Source of the DNA: Thiorhodovibrio frisius | Lineage (GTDB): Bacteria; Pseudomonadota; Gammaproteobacteria; Chromatiales; Chromatiaceae | Assembly: GCF_033954835.1 (NCBI RefSeq) | Contig: NZ_CP121471.1 | Coordinates: 1,854,501-1,918,500 of the forward strand | DNA: 64,000 nucleotides | Reading direction: 5' to 3' | In this document: positions 35,741-53,188 of the stretch, in pieces | Layout: every line of letters begins with the position of its first letter | Position numbering within the stretch: position 1 is the first letter of the stretch | Notes under the pieces: generated by a model | Told to the model about the DNA's origin: nothing | What the model saw: the letters and a program-made list of their open reading frames with translations, nothing else | The model's database searches: none | Translations under genes and position numbers: made by a program

Positions 35741-36175
35741 ATGGCAAAAAAAATATCCGCCTATATCAAATTGCAGGTGAAGGCCGGAGAAGCGAATCCC
35801 AGCCCACCGGTTGGCCCCGCGTTGGGTCAGCACGGTGTTAACATTATGGAGTTCTGCAAGGCATTTAATGCCAAGACGCAGGAACTCGAGAAAGGCTTGC
35901 CAACTCCGGTTGTCATCACCGTCTATTCAGATCGCAGCTTTACCTTTGTCACCAAAACACCCCCGGCGTCTATTCTGCTCAAGAAAGCCGCTGGCATCGA
36001 TAAAGGCAGTCCCATACCTAATCTGAATAAGGTTGGCACTGTCAGTCGCGCGCAGCTTGAGGAGATCGCCAACACCAAGATGCCAGACCTCAATGCCGCT
36101 GATCTTGATGCGGCAGTGCGCACCATTGCCGGTAGCGCCAGAGCCATGGGTTTGAACGTGGAGGGTGTTGAGTAA
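35741..36175 (+). CDS. rplK: 50S ribosomal protein L11
   Basis: L11 forms the GTPase-associated centre with 23S rRNA. The 144 residues include [36 protein letters not shown], the hallmark N-terminal domain that is methylated by PrmA in relatives. AGGAG precedes the start. Its stop overlaps the rplA start by one base, so L11 and L1 are translationally coupled, which in E. coli allows L1 to repress both. Confidence 0.97.
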   Translation: MAKKISAYIKLQVKAGEANPSPPVGPALGQHGVNIMEFCKAFNAKTQELEKGLPTPVVITVYSDRSFTFVTKTPPASILLKKAAGIDKGSPIPNLNKVGTVSRAQLEEIANTKMPDLNAADLDAAVRTIAGSARAMGLNVEGVE

Positions 36176-36870
36176 TGGCCAAGTCAAGCAAGCGCGCACG
36201 CGCGATCGCGGAGAAGATCGAGCCGGGCCGCATCTACGAAGCGGAAGAGGCATTTTCCTTGCTCAAGGAAGTCTCAACGGTCAAATTCCGCGAAAACATT
36301 GATGTCTCCGTCAATCTCGGAGTTGATCCACGTAAATCCGACCAAGTCGTGCGCGGTGCGGCCCTGCTGCCCCATGGCATCGGTAAGACGGTGCGCGTGG
36401 CTGTCTTCACCCAGGGTGCGAATGCGGACGCCGCTACTGCCGCTGGTGCGGATCGGGTTGGCATGGATGACCTGGCCGAGGACATGAAAGCCGGTAATCT
36501 CGACTACGACGTCGTCATTGCCTCGCCTGACGCCATGCGGGTGGTTGGGCAACTCGGCAAGCTGCTTGGTCCGCGCGGACTCATGCCTAACCCTAAGGTT
36601 GGCACAGTGACGCCCAATGTGGCCGAGGCGGTCGAGAACGCCAAAGCAGGGCAAGTTCGCTTCCGCGCTGACAAGGGCGGGATTATTCACTGCCCGCTCG
36701 GCAAAATGGATTTCGAGCCGGTCAAGCTCAAGGAAAATCTTGAAGCGCTGCTCGCCAGTCTGTTGAAGATTAAGCCGAGTGCCGCCAAGGGCATTTACAT
36801 GAAAAAGGTTACTGTCTCCTCCACCATGGGGCCGGGCCTGACTGTCGATCACAGTGGGCTGAGTTTCTAA
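36175..36870 (+). CDS. rplA: 50S ribosomal protein L1
   Basis: L1 forms the mobile stalk near the E site and represses its own L11 operon in E. coli. The 231 residues show [15 protein letters not shown], the central domain with [23 protein letters not shown] and the C-terminal [17 protein letters not shown]. Its start overlaps the rplK stop (TAATG). It is full length. Confidence 0.97.
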   Translation: MAKSSKRARAIAEKIEPGRIYEAEEAFSLLKEVSTVKFRENIDVSVNLGVDPRKSDQVVRGAALLPHGIGKTVRVAVFTQGANADAATAAGADRVGMDDLAEDMKAGNLDYDVVIASPDAMRVVGQLGKLLGPRGLMPNPKVGTVTPNVAEAVENAKAGQVRFRADKGGIIHCPLGKMDFEPVKLKENLEALLASLLKIKPSAAKGIYMKKVTVSSTMGPGLTVDHSGLSF

Positions 36871-36903
36871 TCGAAACCCGGCTGCATCACCAAGCTTTGG
36901 GGC

Positions 36904-37133
36904 ACCGACGCGCTTCGCGGGTCGGCGGCCGTCAAAGACCGTAGGTGTTCGTGCCCGTGCTTTATCAGGGTTCGGGAGAACTTAATACTATCGCCTGCGC
37001 AGACGGTGTGCTGGATCGTGCGAGGATGCCGATGAAGGTGCACCAACAACCTAAAAACCGAATGCATGCAGGGATGTTTGCACTCGGTGCGATGATCGGA
37101 CTCGGTCTTAACGGCTGGTCCGGTACTAGGAGG
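36904..37133 (+). promoter_or_regulatory. rplJL leader, putative L10-binding mRNA region
   Basis: A 271-nt spacer before rplJ. It opens with a hairpin CCGAC..GTCGG (36905-36925) and is otherwise non-coding. In gammaproteobacteria this position carries the L10(L7/L12)4 autoregulatory leader; a role here is inferred from position. No clear promoter was assigned. Confidence 0.4.
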
Positions 37134-37141
37134 TAACGAGA

Positions 37142-37669
37142 GTGGCGCTGACTTACGCCCAGAAAGAAACGGTCGTTGCCGAAGTCGCGGAGGTCGCGAA
37201 AACAGCCTATTCGGCCATTGGTGCCGAGTATCGGGGCTTGACGGTCGCGCAGATGACGGCCCTGCGTGTCGAGGCGCGCAAGGCCGGTGTCTATGTCCGT
37301 GTGGTCAAGAATACGCTTGCTAAGCGGGCGTTGGCCGATACCGAGTTTGCCTGTATGAACGACGGTCTACGTGGGCCTTTGTTGCTCGCTTTTGGCCAGG
37401 AAGATCCAGGCTCTGTGGCGCGTATTGCCGAGGCTTTCGCGAAAGACCATGACAAGTTCGAGGTTAAGCTGATTGCCATCTCCGGCAAGCTGCTTGAACC
37501 AGCGCAACTATCGGCTCTGGCCAAAATGCCGACCTACGACGAGGCGATCAGCCAGTTGATGGCGGTGATGAAGGCGCCAGTGCAGAAACTTGCGGCAACG
37601 ATCAACGAGGTGCCCAGCAAGCTGGTGCGCACCTTGGCGGCGGTTCGCGACGCCAAAGAGGCAGCCTGA
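37142..37669 (+). CDS. rplJ: 50S ribosomal protein L10
   Basis: L10 anchors L7/L12 dimers in the ribosomal stalk. The 175 residues carry YRGLTVAQMTALRVEARKAGV and VRVVKNTLAKRAL near the N-terminus and a C-terminal helix for L12 binding. GTG 37142 follows a full AGGAGGTAA site. The leader upstream is the expected autoregulatory region. Confidence 0.96.
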   Translation: MALTYAQKETVVAEVAEVAKTAYSAIGAEYRGLTVAQMTALRVEARKAGVYVRVVKNTLAKRALADTEFACMNDGLRGPLLLAFGQEDPGSVARIAEAFAKDHDKFEVKLIAISGKLLEPAQLSALAKMPTYDEAISQLMAVMKAPVQKLAATINEVPSKLVRTLAAVRDAKEAA

Positions 37670-37792
37670 GCACGGGTTTTATTCGCATTGCTTGCCGCGC
37701 GTGGCGATACGCGCCCAAGCGACAAACCGGACTTGGTTGCCGCTTTTTGTTGAGCGGACTGATCGATTTCCCCAATTTTTAGGAGAGCCCAG

Positions 37793-38173
37793 ATGGCTTT
37801 AACGAACGAAGAAATCCTTGAAGCCATCGCCGAGAAATCGGTGATGGATGTCGTCGATCTGATCGAGAAGATGGAAGAAAAATTTGGCGTGACCGCAGCG
37901 GCAGCTGTTGCTGCGGCCCCGGCAGCGGGCGCAGGTGGTGATGCTGCGGCGGCTGAGGAACAGACCGAATTCGACGTGATTCTGACCTCTTTTGGTGCCA
38001 ACAAGGTTGGCGTCATCAAGGCGGTGCGCGGACTGACCGGCCTGGGTCTGAAGGAAGCCAAGGATGCGGTCGAGGGTGCGCCGACGACCTTGAAAGAGGG
38101 TGTTTCCAAGGCTGACGCCGAGGAAGCGAAGAAGCAGCTTGAAGAGGCCGGCGCTGCTGTCGAAATCAAATAG
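37793..38173 (+). CDS. rplL: 50S ribosomal protein L7/L12
   Basis: The multi-copy stalk protein that recruits translational GTPases. The 126 residues have an N-terminal dimerisation domain ([24 protein letters not shown]), an Ala/Gly-rich hinge (about 38-55) and the C-terminal domain with [35 protein letters not shown]. An AGGAGAG site precedes ATG 37793. A hairpin that may act as an attenuator follows before rpoB. Confidence 0.97.
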   Translation: MALTNEEILEAIAEKSVMDVVDLIEKMEEKFGVTAAAAVAAAPAAGAGGDAAAAEEQTEFDVILTSFGANKVGVIKAVRGLTGLGLKEAKDAVEGAPTTLKEGVSKADAEEAKKQLEEAGAAVEIK

Positions 38174-38209
38174 ACCAGTAGCTTTCGCGCACACGAAGGC
38201 GCAACCTGA

Positions 38210-38236
38210 GGCTGGTGGCATTTGCCACCGGCCTTT
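38210..38236 (+). terminator. Attenuator hairpin between rplL and rpoB
   Basis: GGCTGGTGGCA (38210-38220) pairs with TGCCACCGGCC (38223-38233) including one G-T pair, followed by TTT. A partial terminator at this point lowers rpoBC transcription relative to rplJL in E. coli; the position here matches. Confidence 0.65.
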
Positions 38237-38299
38237 CGCCGTTTGCCTGCGGCTGCCCGTCTTAACGCGGGCGTCCCGGACTGCATTTGGCCAGCCCGG

Positions 38300-38331
38300 G
38301 CCGGAGTCTGATCAAGCCGGAGTCTGATCAA
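38300..38331 (+). repeat. Perfect tandem duplication, 2 x 16 bp
   Basis: GCCGGAGTCTGATCAA occurs twice in direct succession in the rplL-rpoB spacer, about 120 nt before rpoB. Confidence 0.92.
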
Positions 38332-38449
38332 ACAGACCCGGGTGGTCAAGCGTTGAGCAGAGAAGTTTGGGCGAAGGCCCAAAGCCAGCGGCAATATCAG
38401 GTGCGGCTTGAATACCGAATCGGCTGAGTGAAACCAGAGGAAAGGCAGC

Positions 38450-41400
38450 ATGGCCTACATGTTCACTGAAAAGAAGCGCATTCGCAAAGATTTCGGCAAG
38501 AGGCCGATTATTCTGGATGTGCCCTTTCTGCTTGCGACTCAGATCGAGTCCTATCGAGACTTCTTGCAGATCGATAAGACTGCGGCTGAGCGCGCGGATG
38601 TTGGCCTGCATGCCGCCTTCGGGTCGGTATTGCCGATCGAGAGCTACTCAGGTAACGCGGTGCTGGAATATGTGCGTTACCGCTTGGGCGATCCGGTCTT
38701 CGACGTGCGCGAGTGCCATCTGCGCGGCGCGACCTATGCCGCTCCGCTGCGCGTGCTGCTGCGGCTGGTGATTTACGACAAAGACGCCCCGGCCGGGACC
38801 AAAGTTGTCAAGGACATCAAGGAGCAGGAAGTCTACATGGGCGACCTGCCGCTGATGACCGAAACCGGTACCTTCATCATTAACGGTACCGAGCGGGTCA
38901 TCGTGTCCCAGTTGCATCGTTCGCCCGGGGTCTTTTTTGACCACGATAAGGGCAAGACGCATTCGTCCGGCAAGCTGCTGTTTTCGGCGCGGGTGATTCC
39001 CTATCGTGGCTCCTGGTTGGATTTTGAATTCGATCCCAAGGACAACGTTTATGTGCGCATCGACCGGCGGCGCAAGTTGCCAGCGACCGTGCTGCTGCGG
39101 GCGCTTGGTTACAGCACAGACGACATTCTGGAGTTGTTTTTTGAAACCGACCGCTTCCATCTTGGAGAGGAGATCGAGTTCGATCTCGTTCCGGAGCGCC
39201 TGCGTGGCGAAACGGTCAATTTCGAGATCAAGATCGACGATCAGGTCTTGGTTGAGCCTGGGCGGCGGGTAACTGCGCGCCATATTCGGGAGCTGCAAAA
39301 AGCCGGCATTGATCGCCTGACAGTGCCTGAGGATTTTCTGATTGGGCGCACCATCGCGCGCACTCAGATCGATGCCGAGACTGGCGAAATCATCGCCGAG
39401 GGCAACAGCGAGATCACGCCTGAGTTACTCGAGGTTCTGCGCGAGAAGGGCATTGCCGAACTCGAGACGCTCTTTGTGAATGATCTCGACCATGGCCCCT
39501 ATATGTCCGAGACGCTGCGCATTGATACCACGCGCAATGAGCTCGAGGCCCAGGTCGAAATCTATCGCATGATGCGCCCCGGGGAGCCGCCCACCAAGGA
39601 CGCTGCGCAAAACCTGTTCCATAATCTGTTTTTCACGCCAGATCGCTACGACATCTCTGCCGTGGGGCGCATGAAGTTCAACCGGCGCCTCGGGCGCGAG
39701 GCGACCGAAGGCGCCGGCGTGCTCTACGACGGGCGTTACTTCAGTCAGCGCGGCGATACCTTCGCGCAGCAGCTGCATGCTGAAAATGGCGAGACGTCCG
39801 ACATCGTCGATGCGCTGCGGGTGCTGGTGGAATTGCGCAACGGCCGCGGTACGGTCGACGATATCGACCACTTGGGCAATCGCCGCATCCGCTGCGTTGG
39901 CGAGATGGCCGAGAACCAGTTCCGTGTCGGGCTGGTGCGAGTCGAACGCGCGGTCAAAGAACGGCTGTCGCTGGCGGAGTCCGAAGGCCTGATGCCGCAG
40001 GAGCTGATCAACGCCAAGCCGGTCTCAGCGGCGATCAAGGAGTTTTTTGGTTCCAGCCAGTTGTCGCAGTTTATGGACCAGAACAATCCCCTTTCCGAGG
40101 TCACCCACAAACGTCGTGTCTCGGCTTTGGGCCCAGGTGGTCTGGCGCGCGAGCGAGCGGGCTTTGAGGTGCGCGACGTGCATCCGACTCATTACGGTCG
40201 TGTGTGCCCGATTGAAACGCCGGAAGGCCCGAACATCGGCCTGATCAACTCGCTCGCGGTCTATGCGCGCACCAACTCCTACGGCTTTCTGGAAACGCCC
40301 TATCGCAAGGTGGAGAACGGCCGGGTGACCGATCAGATCGATCATCTCTCGGCGATTGAGGAAGGTCACTACGTCATCGCCCAGGCCAACGCGACCCTGG
40401 ACGATGGCGGCCAGCTGACCGATGCGCTGGTGTCCTGCCGCCACATGAACGAGTTCACCATGAAGGCGCCCGAAGAAGTCCAGTACATGGACGTCTCCCC
40501 ACGCCAGATTGTATCGGTTGCAGCCTCGCTGATTCCCTTCCTGGAGCACGATGATGCCAACCGCGCGCTCATGGGCTCGAACATGCAGCGCCAAGCGGTG
40601 CCCACCCTGCGTGCAGAAAAGCCGCTGGTCGGCACCGGCATGGAGCGTGTGGTCGCCAAGGACTCGGGCGTGGTGGTCTGGGCGCGCCGTGGTGGTGTGA
40701 TCGAGTCGGTCGATGCCGCGCGCATCGTGGTGCGTGTCAATGACGACGAGACTGAAGCCGGTGAGCCGGGTGTGGACATCTACAATCTGACCAAGTACAC
40801 CCGCTCTAACCAGAATACCTGCATCAACCAGCGTCCCCTGGTGCATCCGGGCGATCAAGTTGCGCGTGGCGACGTGCTTGCGGACGGGCCTTCCACCGAC
40901 ATGGGCGAGCTGGCGTTGGGGCAGAATCTGCGTGTCGCCTTCATGCCCTGGAACGGCTACAACTTCGAGGACTCCATCCTGATCTCTGAGCGGGTGGTGC
41001 AGGAAGAGCGCTTTACCAGCATCCATATCGAAGAGCTGACTTGTCTGGCGCGCGACACCAAGCTCGGTCCTGAGGAAATTAGCGGCGACATTCCCAATGT
41101 GGGCGAGGCCGCACTGGCGCGTCTGGATGAGTCAGGAATTGTTTACATTGGCGCCGAGGTGCAGGATGGCGACATTCTGGTCGGAAAGGTCACGCCAAAG
41201 GGCGAAACCCAGTTGACGCCAGAGGAAAAATTGCTGCGCGCCATTTTCGGTGAGAAGGCGTCGGACGTGAAGGACACCTCGCAGCGCTTGCCCTCGGGCA
41301 TGGCTGGCACTGTGGTCGATGTGCAGGTGTTCACCCGTGATGGCGTCGAGAAGGACAAGCGCGCGTTAGAGATCGAGGAAATGGAACTCGAGCGGGTGCG

Positions 41401-42601
41401 CAAGGACCTTGATGACCAACTGCGCATCATGGAGAAGGACACCTTTAACCGCATCGAGAAGATGCTTGTCGGTAAGGTGGCCGACGGTGGCCCCGGCGGT
41501 CTCAAGGCCGGTGCCAAGATCACCAAGAGCTATCTGGCGGAAATCACCGATGGCCACAAGCGCGACAAATGGCTGGAAATTCGCCTGCGCAGTGAAGATG
41601 CTGCTAGTCAGCTTGAGGCCGTGGCCAAGCAGATCAAGGAGCAGCGCGAGGCCTTCCGCGAGCGCTTCGAGATCAAGAAACAGAAAATCACCCAAGGCGA
41701 TGATCTGGCCCCTGGCGTGCTGAAAATGGTAAAGGTCTATGTGGCGGTGAAGCGGCGCATCCAGCCCGGTGACAAAATGGCTGGGCGCCATGGCAACAAG
41801 GGCGTCATCTCGCGCGTGGTGCCAGTGGAGGACATGCCCTTCAGCGCCGACGGCGAGCCGGTGGATATCGTGCTCAATCCGCTTGGCGTGCCTTCGCGCA
41901 TGAATGTTGGTCAGGTGCTCGAGACCCATCTGGGCTGGGCCGCCAAGGGCCTTGGTCACCGTATTCAGGCCATGTTGCAGGCGCAAGCCGGGATCGCCGA
42001 ATTGCGCGGCTTTCTCGATCAGGTCTACAACAGCAGCGGTCGGCGCGAGTCGCTCGATGAACTCTCCGATGAGGAAATCTTCGAGTTGGCGCGCAACCTG
42101 CAAGGTGGTGTGCCGCTGGCGACTCCTGTGTTCGACGGCGCCGACGAAGAGGAAATTCGGGCCATGTTGCGCCTGGCGAATCTGTCTGAAACTGGCCAGA
42201 CGCAGCTTTGGGACGGACGCACCGGCGAAGTCTTCGAGCGCCCGGTTACCGTCGGCTACATGTATATGCTCAAGCTGAACCATTTGGTTGACGACAAGAT
42301 GCACGCGCGCTCGACCGGTCCTTACAGCCTGGTCACCCAACAGCCGCTTGGCGGCAAGGCGCAGTTTGGCGGACAGCGCTTCGGCGAGATGGAGGTGTGG
42401 GCACTCGAGGCCTATGGCGCGGCCTACACCCTGCAGGAAATGCTGACGGTGAAATCCGACGATGTGAATGGTCGTACCAAGATGTACAAGAACATCGTTG
42501 ATGGCGACCATCGCATGGAAGCCGGCATGCCGGAATCCTTCAACGTTCTGGTGAAGGAAATCCGCTCGCTTGCCATTAACGTCGAACTCGAGCAGGACTG
42601 A
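38450..42601 (+). CDS. rpoB: DNA-directed RNA polymerase subunit beta
   Basis: Beta subunit of RNA polymerase, 1383 residues (E. coli 1342). The rifampicin region shows [25 protein letters not shown] and [24 protein letters not shown]. The active-site lysine block ([15 protein letters not shown]) and the C-terminal [24 protein letters not shown] match the family. The rifampicin region looks wild type. ATG 38450 has AGAGGAAAGG upstream. rpoC follows after 113 nt. Confidence 0.98.
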   Translation: MAYMFTEKKRIRKDFGKRPIILDVPFLLATQIESYRDFLQIDKTAAERADVGLHAAFGSVLPIESYSGNAVLEYVRYRLGDPVFDVRECHLRGATYAAPLRVLLRLVIYDKDAPAGTKVVKDIKEQEVYMGDLPLMTETGTFIINGTERVIVSQLHRSPGVFFDHDKGKTHSSGKLLFSARVIPYRGSWLDFEFDPKDNVYVRIDRRRKLPATVLLRALGYSTDDILELFFETDRFHLGEEIEFDLVPERLRGETVNFEIKIDDQVLVEPGRRVTARHIRELQKAGIDRLTVPEDFLIGRTIARTQIDAETGEIIAEGNSEITPELLEVLREKGIAELETLFVNDLDHGPYMSETLRIDTTRNELEAQVEIYRMMRPGEPPTKDAAQNLFHNLFFTPDRYDISAVGRMKFNRRLGREATEGAGVLYDGRYFSQRGDTFAQQLHAENGETSDIVDALRVLVELRNGRGTVDDIDHLGNRRIRCVGEMAENQFRVGLVRVERAVKERLSLAESEGLMPQELINAKPVSAAIKEFFGSSQLSQFMDQNNPLSEVTHKRRVSALGPGGLARERAGFEVRDVHPTHYGRVCPIETPEGPNIGLINSLAVYARTNSYGFLETPYRKVENGRVTDQIDHLSAIEEGHYVIAQANATLDDGGQLTDALVSCRHMNEFTMKAPEEVQYMDVSPRQIVSVAASLIPFLEHDDANRALMGSNMQRQAVPTLRAEKPLVGTGMERVVAKDSGVVVWARRGGVIESVDAARIVVRVNDDETEAGEPGVDIYNLTKYTRSNQNTCINQRPLVHPGDQVARGDVLADGPSTDMGELALGQNLRVAFMPWNGYNFEDSILISERVVQEERFTSIHIEELTCLARDTKLGPEEISGDIPNVGEAALARLDESGIVYIGAEVQDGDILVGKVTPKGETQLTPEEKLLRAIFGEKASDVKDTSQRLPSGMAGTVVDVQVFTRDGVEKDKRALEIEEMELERVRKDLDDQLRIMEKDTFNRIEKMLVGKVADGGPGGLKAGAKITKSYLAEITDGHKRDKWLEIRLRSEDAASQLEAVAKQIKEQREAFRERFEIKKQKITQGDDLAPGVLKMVKVYVAVKRRIQPGDKMAGRHGNKGVISRVVPVEDMPFSADGEPVDIVLNPLGVPSRMNVGQVLETHLGWAAKGLGHRIQAMLQAQAGIAELRGFLDQVYNSSGRRESLDELSDEEIFELARNLQGGVPLATPVFDGADEEEIRAMLRLANLSETGQTQLWDGRTGEVFERPVTVGYMYMLKLNHLVDDKMHARSTGPYSLVTQQPLGGKAQFGGQRFGEMEVWALEAYGAAYTLQEMLTVKSDDVNGRTKMYKNIVDGDHRMEAGMPESFNVLVKEIRSLAINVELEQD

Positions 42602-42714
42602 GGGGCGACTGGCGCTCGATTAAGCGCCCAGCAACTCGCGCTTCGGGCGGGTGACGGCTGTTAAGGCCGCCCGGCCCGGGGACGACCGGATTATCGCATT
42701 CAGGAGGTAAGGTC

Positions 42715-46935
<4,221 letters not shown>

Positions 46936-47035
46936 TGCCGGTTTTGGTTGTGCGCTCGGTTGCGGTAATGGATTGCCCGGCGCGGGTTGATTGGGAGATG
47001 TTATACCAATCGCGAACTGCTCGTCGGTGTTGGGT
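46936..47035 (+). other. First part of the rpoC-rpsL spacer
   Basis: About 100 bases after rpoC without a gene or clear terminator; the compound stem-loop at 47036 follows directly. The whole rpoC-rpsL spacer is 720 nt, the longest gap in the right half of the window. Confidence 0.5.
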
Positions 47036-47125
47036 CGGGTGACGGCCACGGGGGTCTCGGCGGCCCTTGATCGGATCAGGGATGCCGCCGGGAAGTATTC
47101 ACGGCGTCCCCGTGGCCGTTACCCG
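47036..47125. repeat. Compound inverted repeat, 18-bp outer stem with a nested hairpin
   Basis: CGGGTGACGGCCACGGGG (47036-47053) pairs with CCCCGTGGCCGTTACCCG (47108-47125) over 18 bp with a single G-U pair. Inside it CGGCGGC (47058-47064) pairs with GCCGCCG (47084-47090), enclosing CCTTGATC/GATCAGG. A further perfect 6-bp hairpin CGGCTC/GAGCCG overlaps its right edge (47124-47140). There is no T-run, so it is not an ordinary rho-independent terminator. It could be a structured RNA, a processing site after rpoC, or a small palindromic (REP- or MITE-like) element. Confidence 0.8.
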
Positions 47126-47228
47126 GCTCAGAACGAGCCGAAATCTGAAGGGTTTCGCTTTATCGCCCTGCGGCTTCCCTGGATTCTTAAAAGATGGCGG
47201 CCAATGTCATCGGATTGCAACGCAAGAG

Positions 47229-47257
47229 TTGACAGCCGAAAAGTCCGCTCTTATAAT
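47229..47257 (+). promoter_or_regulatory. Perfect consensus sigma-70 promoter of the str operon
   Basis: TTGACA (47229-47234), exactly 17 nt, TATAAT (47252-47257). Both hexamers are perfect. The predicted start near 47264 leaves a leader of about 390 nt before rpsL. Confidence 0.9.
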
Positions 47258-47263
47258 TCCGCG

Positions 47264-48030
<767 letters not shown>

Positions 48031-48140
48031 GGTCGATTGCCGGCTGACCGTTCGCATTACAACTGATCACGACATTGTTATCGAGAGTAAAGAGCTCGCG
48101 GCTTTCGAGCCCGCGCTTTTGAATCCGGAGTCACGTTCTC

Positions 48141-48611
48141 ATGCCCAGAAGACGCATTGTTGCTCGCCGCCAGATTCTGCCGGACCCCAAGCACGGGAGT
48201 GAGTTGCTTGCCAAATTCATCAATATGGTGATGGAAGACGGCAAAAAGTCGGTCGCCGAGCGCATTTTGTACGGAGCGCTCGATCAGGTTGCTGCTAAAA
48301 AGGGTGGCGAGCCTTTAGAACTACTCGATCAGGCGATGGAAAACGTCCGGCCGGTCGTCGAGGTGAAATCCCGACGCGTCGGTGGTGCGACCTACCAGGT
48401 GCCGATTGAGGTGCGCCCGTCGCGTCGCAACACGCTCGCCATGCGCTGGCTGATTGACGCATCGCGCAAGCGCTCGGAGAAATCCATGGCGCTGCGTTTG
48501 GCCGGGGAACTCATGGACGCAGCCGAGGCGCGCGGCACCGCCGTAAAAAAGAAAGAAGATACCCATCGTATGGCGGAGGCCAACAAGGCTTTCTCCCATT
48601 ATCGCTGGTAA
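48141..48611 (+). CDS. rpsG: 30S ribosomal protein S7
   Basis: S7 nucleates the 30S head and in E. coli represses the str operon by binding the rpsL-rpsG spacer, here 110 nt. The 156 residues show [17 protein letters not shown], the [14 protein letters not shown] region and [21 protein letters not shown]. It is full length with a normal C-terminal helix. Confidence 0.97.
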   Translation: MPRRRIVARRQILPDPKHGSELLAKFINMVMEDGKKSVAERILYGALDQVAAKKGGEPLELLDQAMENVRPVVEVKSRRVGGATYQVPIEVRPSRRNTLAMRWLIDASRKRSEKSMALRLAGELMDAAEARGTAVKKKEDTHRMAEANKAFSHYRW

Positions 48612-48715
48612 TTGATCGCCAGAACCCCTGGCTTTTGGGCCACTTGGCTCATTGTTGATTCATCGCTTGATACCTAGGTTCGCCTTCTTTAGAGACCCAT
48701 AGGACGGATACAGTC

Positions 48716-50806
48716 GTGGCACGCAGCACCCCAATTGATCGGTACCGGAATCTTGGCATCATGGCCCACATTGATGCTGGCAAGACCACTACCACCGAAC
48801 GCATCCTGTTCTACACCGGTCTCTCGCATAAGATCGGCGAGGTGCATGATGGCGCCGCCACCATGGATTGGATGGAGCAGGAACAAGAACGCGGCATCAC
48901 CATTACTTCTGCGGCCACCACCTGTTTCTGGCAGGGAATGGACAAGCAGTACCCGGAGCACCGTATCAACATCATTGATACGCCGGGCCACGTTGACTTC
49001 ACAATTGAAGTTGAGCGGTCTCTTCGTGTCCTCGATGGCGCCTGTGCTGTTTTTTGTGCCGTTGGTGGCGTTGAGCCTCAGTCTGAGACGGTCTGGCGTC
49101 AGGCGGACAAATACGGTGTGCCGCGCCTGGCCTTTGTCAACAAGATGGACCGCATGGGAGCCAACTTCCTGCGCGTTGTCGGTCAGATCAAAGATCGCCT
49201 CGGGGCCAATGCCGTGCCTGTGCAACTGCCAATTGGCGCCGAGGAGCACTTTCTTGGCGTGGTGGATCTGTTGCGCATGAAAGCCATCCTGTGGGACGAA
49301 GAGAGTAGGGGGATGACCTACAAACTCGAAGACATCCCGGCGGAGATGGCCGATCAGTGCGCCCAGTGGCGGGAGACCATGGTCGAGGCGGCCGCTGAGG
49401 CCAACGACGAGATGATGGAGAAATATCTCGAAGGCGGCGAGTTGTCTATCGATGAGATCAAGGCCGGTCTGCGTGCGCGTACCATCAGCAATGAGGTGGT
49501 CCCGGTGCTCTGCGGTTCGGCGTTCAAGAACAAGGGCGTTCAAGCGATGCTCGACGCCGTTATCGATTTCATGCCGGCACCGCGCGATGTGGCGGCAATA
49601 CAGGGTGTTCTAGAAAACGAAGAAACCGATACTCGGGTCGCAAATGACGACGCCCCCTTTTCGGCGCTAGCGTTCAAGATCGCAACCGACCCTTTTGTCG
49701 GAACCCTGACCTTTTTCCGCGTCTACTCGGGCGTGCTGAGTTCTGGCGATACAGTGCTCAACCCGGTCAAGAGCAAAAAAGAGCGGGTGGGACGTATCTT
49801 GCAGATGCACTCCAATGATCGCAAGGAGATCAAGGAAGTGCGCGCGGGTGACATCGCCGCCGCTGTTGGGCTCAAGGATGTGACTACGGGCGATACTCTC
49901 TGTGCGATCGACAAACCCATCACGCTCGAGCGCATGGAATTTCCCGAGCCGGTTATCTCGGTTGCGGTTGAGCCCAAGAGTAAGGCCGACCAGGAAAAGA
50001 TGGGCGTCGCACTCTCAAAGCTTGCGCAGGAAGATCCGTCATTCCGGGTGCGCTCTGACGAGGAATCCGGCCAGACCATCATCTCCGGCATGGGCGAGTT
50101 GCACCTAGAGATTATTGTTGACCGCATGAAGCGCGAATTCGGCGTCGAGGCCAATGTTGGCGCTCCCCAGGTCAGCTATCGCGAAACCATTCGCAAGTCG
50201 GTCGAGCAACAAACCAAGTTTGCGCGTCAATCCGGTGGTCGCGGACAGTACGGTCACGTCTATTTGCGTATCGAACCGCAGGAGCCAGGCGTTGGTTATG
50301 AGTTCGTCAACGAAATTGTTGGCGGCGTCATTCCCAAGGAATACATTCCAGCGGTCGACAAAGGCATACAGGAAGCTATGACCAATGGTATACTGGCGGG
50401 TTTCCCGATGGTGGATATTAAAGTCAGCCTCTATGACGGTTCTTACCATGAGGTCGACTCAAGCGAGATGGCCTTTAAGATTGCCGGTTCTATGGGACTG
50501 AAGGAAGGCGCGGCCAAAGCCAAGCCAGTGCTGCTCGAACCCATCATGAAGGTCGAGGTGGTCACGCCTGAGGAAAACATGGGCGATGTCATGGGCGACA
50601 TGAACTCACGTCGCGGCATGATTCAGGGCATGGAAGATGCACCCTCGGGCAAGATTATTCGCGCAGAGGTTCCTCTGGCATCGATGTTCGGTTACGCCAC
50701 CGATCTGCGCTCGGCGACCCAAGGACGGGCCACCTACAGCATGGAATTCAGCAAGTATGCTGAGGTGCCAGCAAGCATTGCCGAGGCCGTGGCGAAAAAG
50801 CAGTAA
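48716..50806 (+). CDS. fusA: Elongation factor G
   Basis: EF-G moves tRNA and mRNA through the ribosome with GTP hydrolysis. The 696 residues have [22 protein letters not shown] (P-loop), [21 protein letters not shown], and domain IV with GGRGQYGHV. The start is GTG 48716 with AGGACGGA upstream. Single, complete copy in the usual place between rpsG and tuf. Confidence 0.97.
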   Translation: MARSTPIDRYRNLGIMAHIDAGKTTTTERILFYTGLSHKIGEVHDGAATMDWMEQEQERGITITSAATTCFWQGMDKQYPEHRINIIDTPGHVDFTIEVERSLRVLDGACAVFCAVGGVEPQSETVWRQADKYGVPRLAFVNKMDRMGANFLRVVGQIKDRLGANAVPVQLPIGAEEHFLGVVDLLRMKAILWDEESRGMTYKLEDIPAEMADQCAQWRETMVEAAAEANDEMMEKYLEGGELSIDEIKAGLRARTISNEVVPVLCGSAFKNKGVQAMLDAVIDFMPAPRDVAAIQGVLENEETDTRVANDDAPFSALAFKIATDPFVGTLTFFRVYSGVLSSGDTVLNPVKSKKERVGRILQMHSNDRKEIKEVRAGDIAAAVGLKDVTTGDTLCAIDKPITLERMEFPEPVISVAVEPKSKADQEKMGVALSKLAQEDPSFRVRSDEESGQTIISGMGELHLEIIVDRMKREFGVEANVGAPQVSYRETIRKSVEQQTKFARQSGGRGQYGHVYLRIEPQEPGVGYEFVNEIVGGVIPKEYIPAVDKGIQEAMTNGILAGFPMVDIKVSLYDGSYHEVDSSEMAFKIAGSMGLKEGAAKAKPVLLEPIMKVEVVTPEENMGDVMGDMNSRRGMIQGMEDAPSGKIIRAEVPLASMFGYATDLRSATQGRATYSMEFSKYAEVPASIAEAVAKKQ

Positions 50807-50913
50807 AACGCGTTCCGTCTGTCTGTCAGCCCGCTCGTGTCAGTTTGAGCCAAATTGACCTTAAGCAAGCCGCATTCGCTTTATCTATTCAGAGATTTTC
50901 AAGGTAGATCGCC

Positions 50914-52104
<1,191 letters not shown>

Positions 52105-52111
52105 TAGAAAT

Positions 52112-52423
52112 ATGGCAAACCAACGCATTCGCATCCGCCTGAAAGCCTTCGATCATCGCCTGATCGACCAGTCAGCGCGAGAGATTGTCGAAACGGCGAA
52201 GCGGACAGGCGCGCAAGTACGGGGTCCGGTGCCGCTGCCATCAAAGCATGAGCACTATACCGTGCTGATTTCGCCGCATGTCAACAAAGACGCGCGCGAT
52301 CAGTATGAGCTGCGTACGCACAAGCGTCTGATGGATATTGTCGACCCGACTGATAAAACGGTCGACGCCCTGATGAAGCTCGATCTCGCTGCGGGCGTTG
52401 ATGTGCAGATCCGGCTCAGTTAA
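52112..52423 (+). CDS. rpsJ: 30S ribosomal protein S10
   Basis: S10 is part of the 30S head and, as NusE, of the transcription antitermination complex. The 103 residues start [19 protein letters not shown] and include [17 protein letters not shown] and [14 protein letters not shown] 52112 lies 7 nt after the tuf stop, so no separate S10 promoter or L4-binding leader of the E. coli type can fit upstream. Confidence 0.97.
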   Translation: MANQRIRIRLKAFDHRLIDQSAREIVETAKRTGAQVRGPVPLPSKHEHYTVLISPHVNKDARDQYELRTHKRLMDIVDPTDKTVDALMKLDLAAGVDVQIRLS

Positions 52424-52530
52424 GAGTCTGGGTATGCCGCGCCTGTGAGGGCGAATGTGAGTCCCTGCATGCCAGTCGCAAGCGTTGGTGGGCATAGAGG
52501 GTAAAGGGTTAAGGAGCTGAGGATAAGGCA

Positions 52531-53181
52531 ATGGCAATTGGTTTGATTGGCCGCAAGGCGGGCATGACGCGCATCTTTACCGATGATGGTCAGTCAGTGC
52601 CAGTGACTGTGATTGAGGTGGAGCCCAATCATGTCACCCAGGTCAAGCGGGAAGAGACGGACGGCTACGGCGCCATTCAGATTGGCGCCGGGGCGCGCAA
52701 AGCTTCGCGCGTGACCAAGCCTATGGGTGGGCACTTCGCCAAGGCGGGTGTCGAGGCTGCTGCTGCCGTGCGCGAGTTCCGTTTGGAGGAAGCCCCGGGC
52801 GAGGAGTTAACGCCCGGCGCGGAAATCAAGATTGATCTGTTCGAAGCCGGACAAAAAGTCGATGTTCGTGGAGTGTCCAAGGGACGTGGGTTTTCCGGCG
52901 TTGTTCGCCGCCATCACTTTCGTACTCAGGACGCCACGCATGGTAATTCGCTTTCGCACCGTGCGCCCGGCTCGATCGGTCAATGTCAGACGCCTGGACG
53001 GGTGTTCAAGGGCAAAAAGATGGCCGGTCAGATGGGTAACGTAAACCGCTGCCAGCAGAATCTGGAAGTCGTGCGGGTCGATCTTGACCGCCGCCTGCTG
53101 TTGATTAAAGGCAGTGTCCCTGGGCCTGCCGGTGGCCGGTTGGTCGTTCTGCCCTCGGTCAAACAAAAGAATAAAGGCTGA
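52531..53181 (+). CDS. rplC: 50S ribosomal protein L3
   Basis: An early 50S assembly protein near the peptidyl transferase centre. The 216 residues begin [17 protein letters not shown] and contain [17 protein letters not shown] and the [23 protein letters not shown] loop whose glutamine is methylated in relatives. AAGGAGCTGAGG precedes the start after a 107-nt spacer. Confidence 0.97.
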   Translation: MAIGLIGRKAGMTRIFTDDGQSVPVTVIEVEPNHVTQVKREETDGYGAIQIGAGARKASRVTKPMGGHFAKAGVEAAAAVREFRLEEAPGEELTPGAEIKIDLFEAGQKVDVRGVSKGRGFSGVVRRHHFRTQDATHGNSLSHRAPGSIGQCQTPGRVFKGKKMAGQMGNVNRCQQNLEVVRVDLDRRLLLIKGSVPGPAGGRLVVLPSVKQKNKG

Positions 53182-53188
53182 TTTGGTT

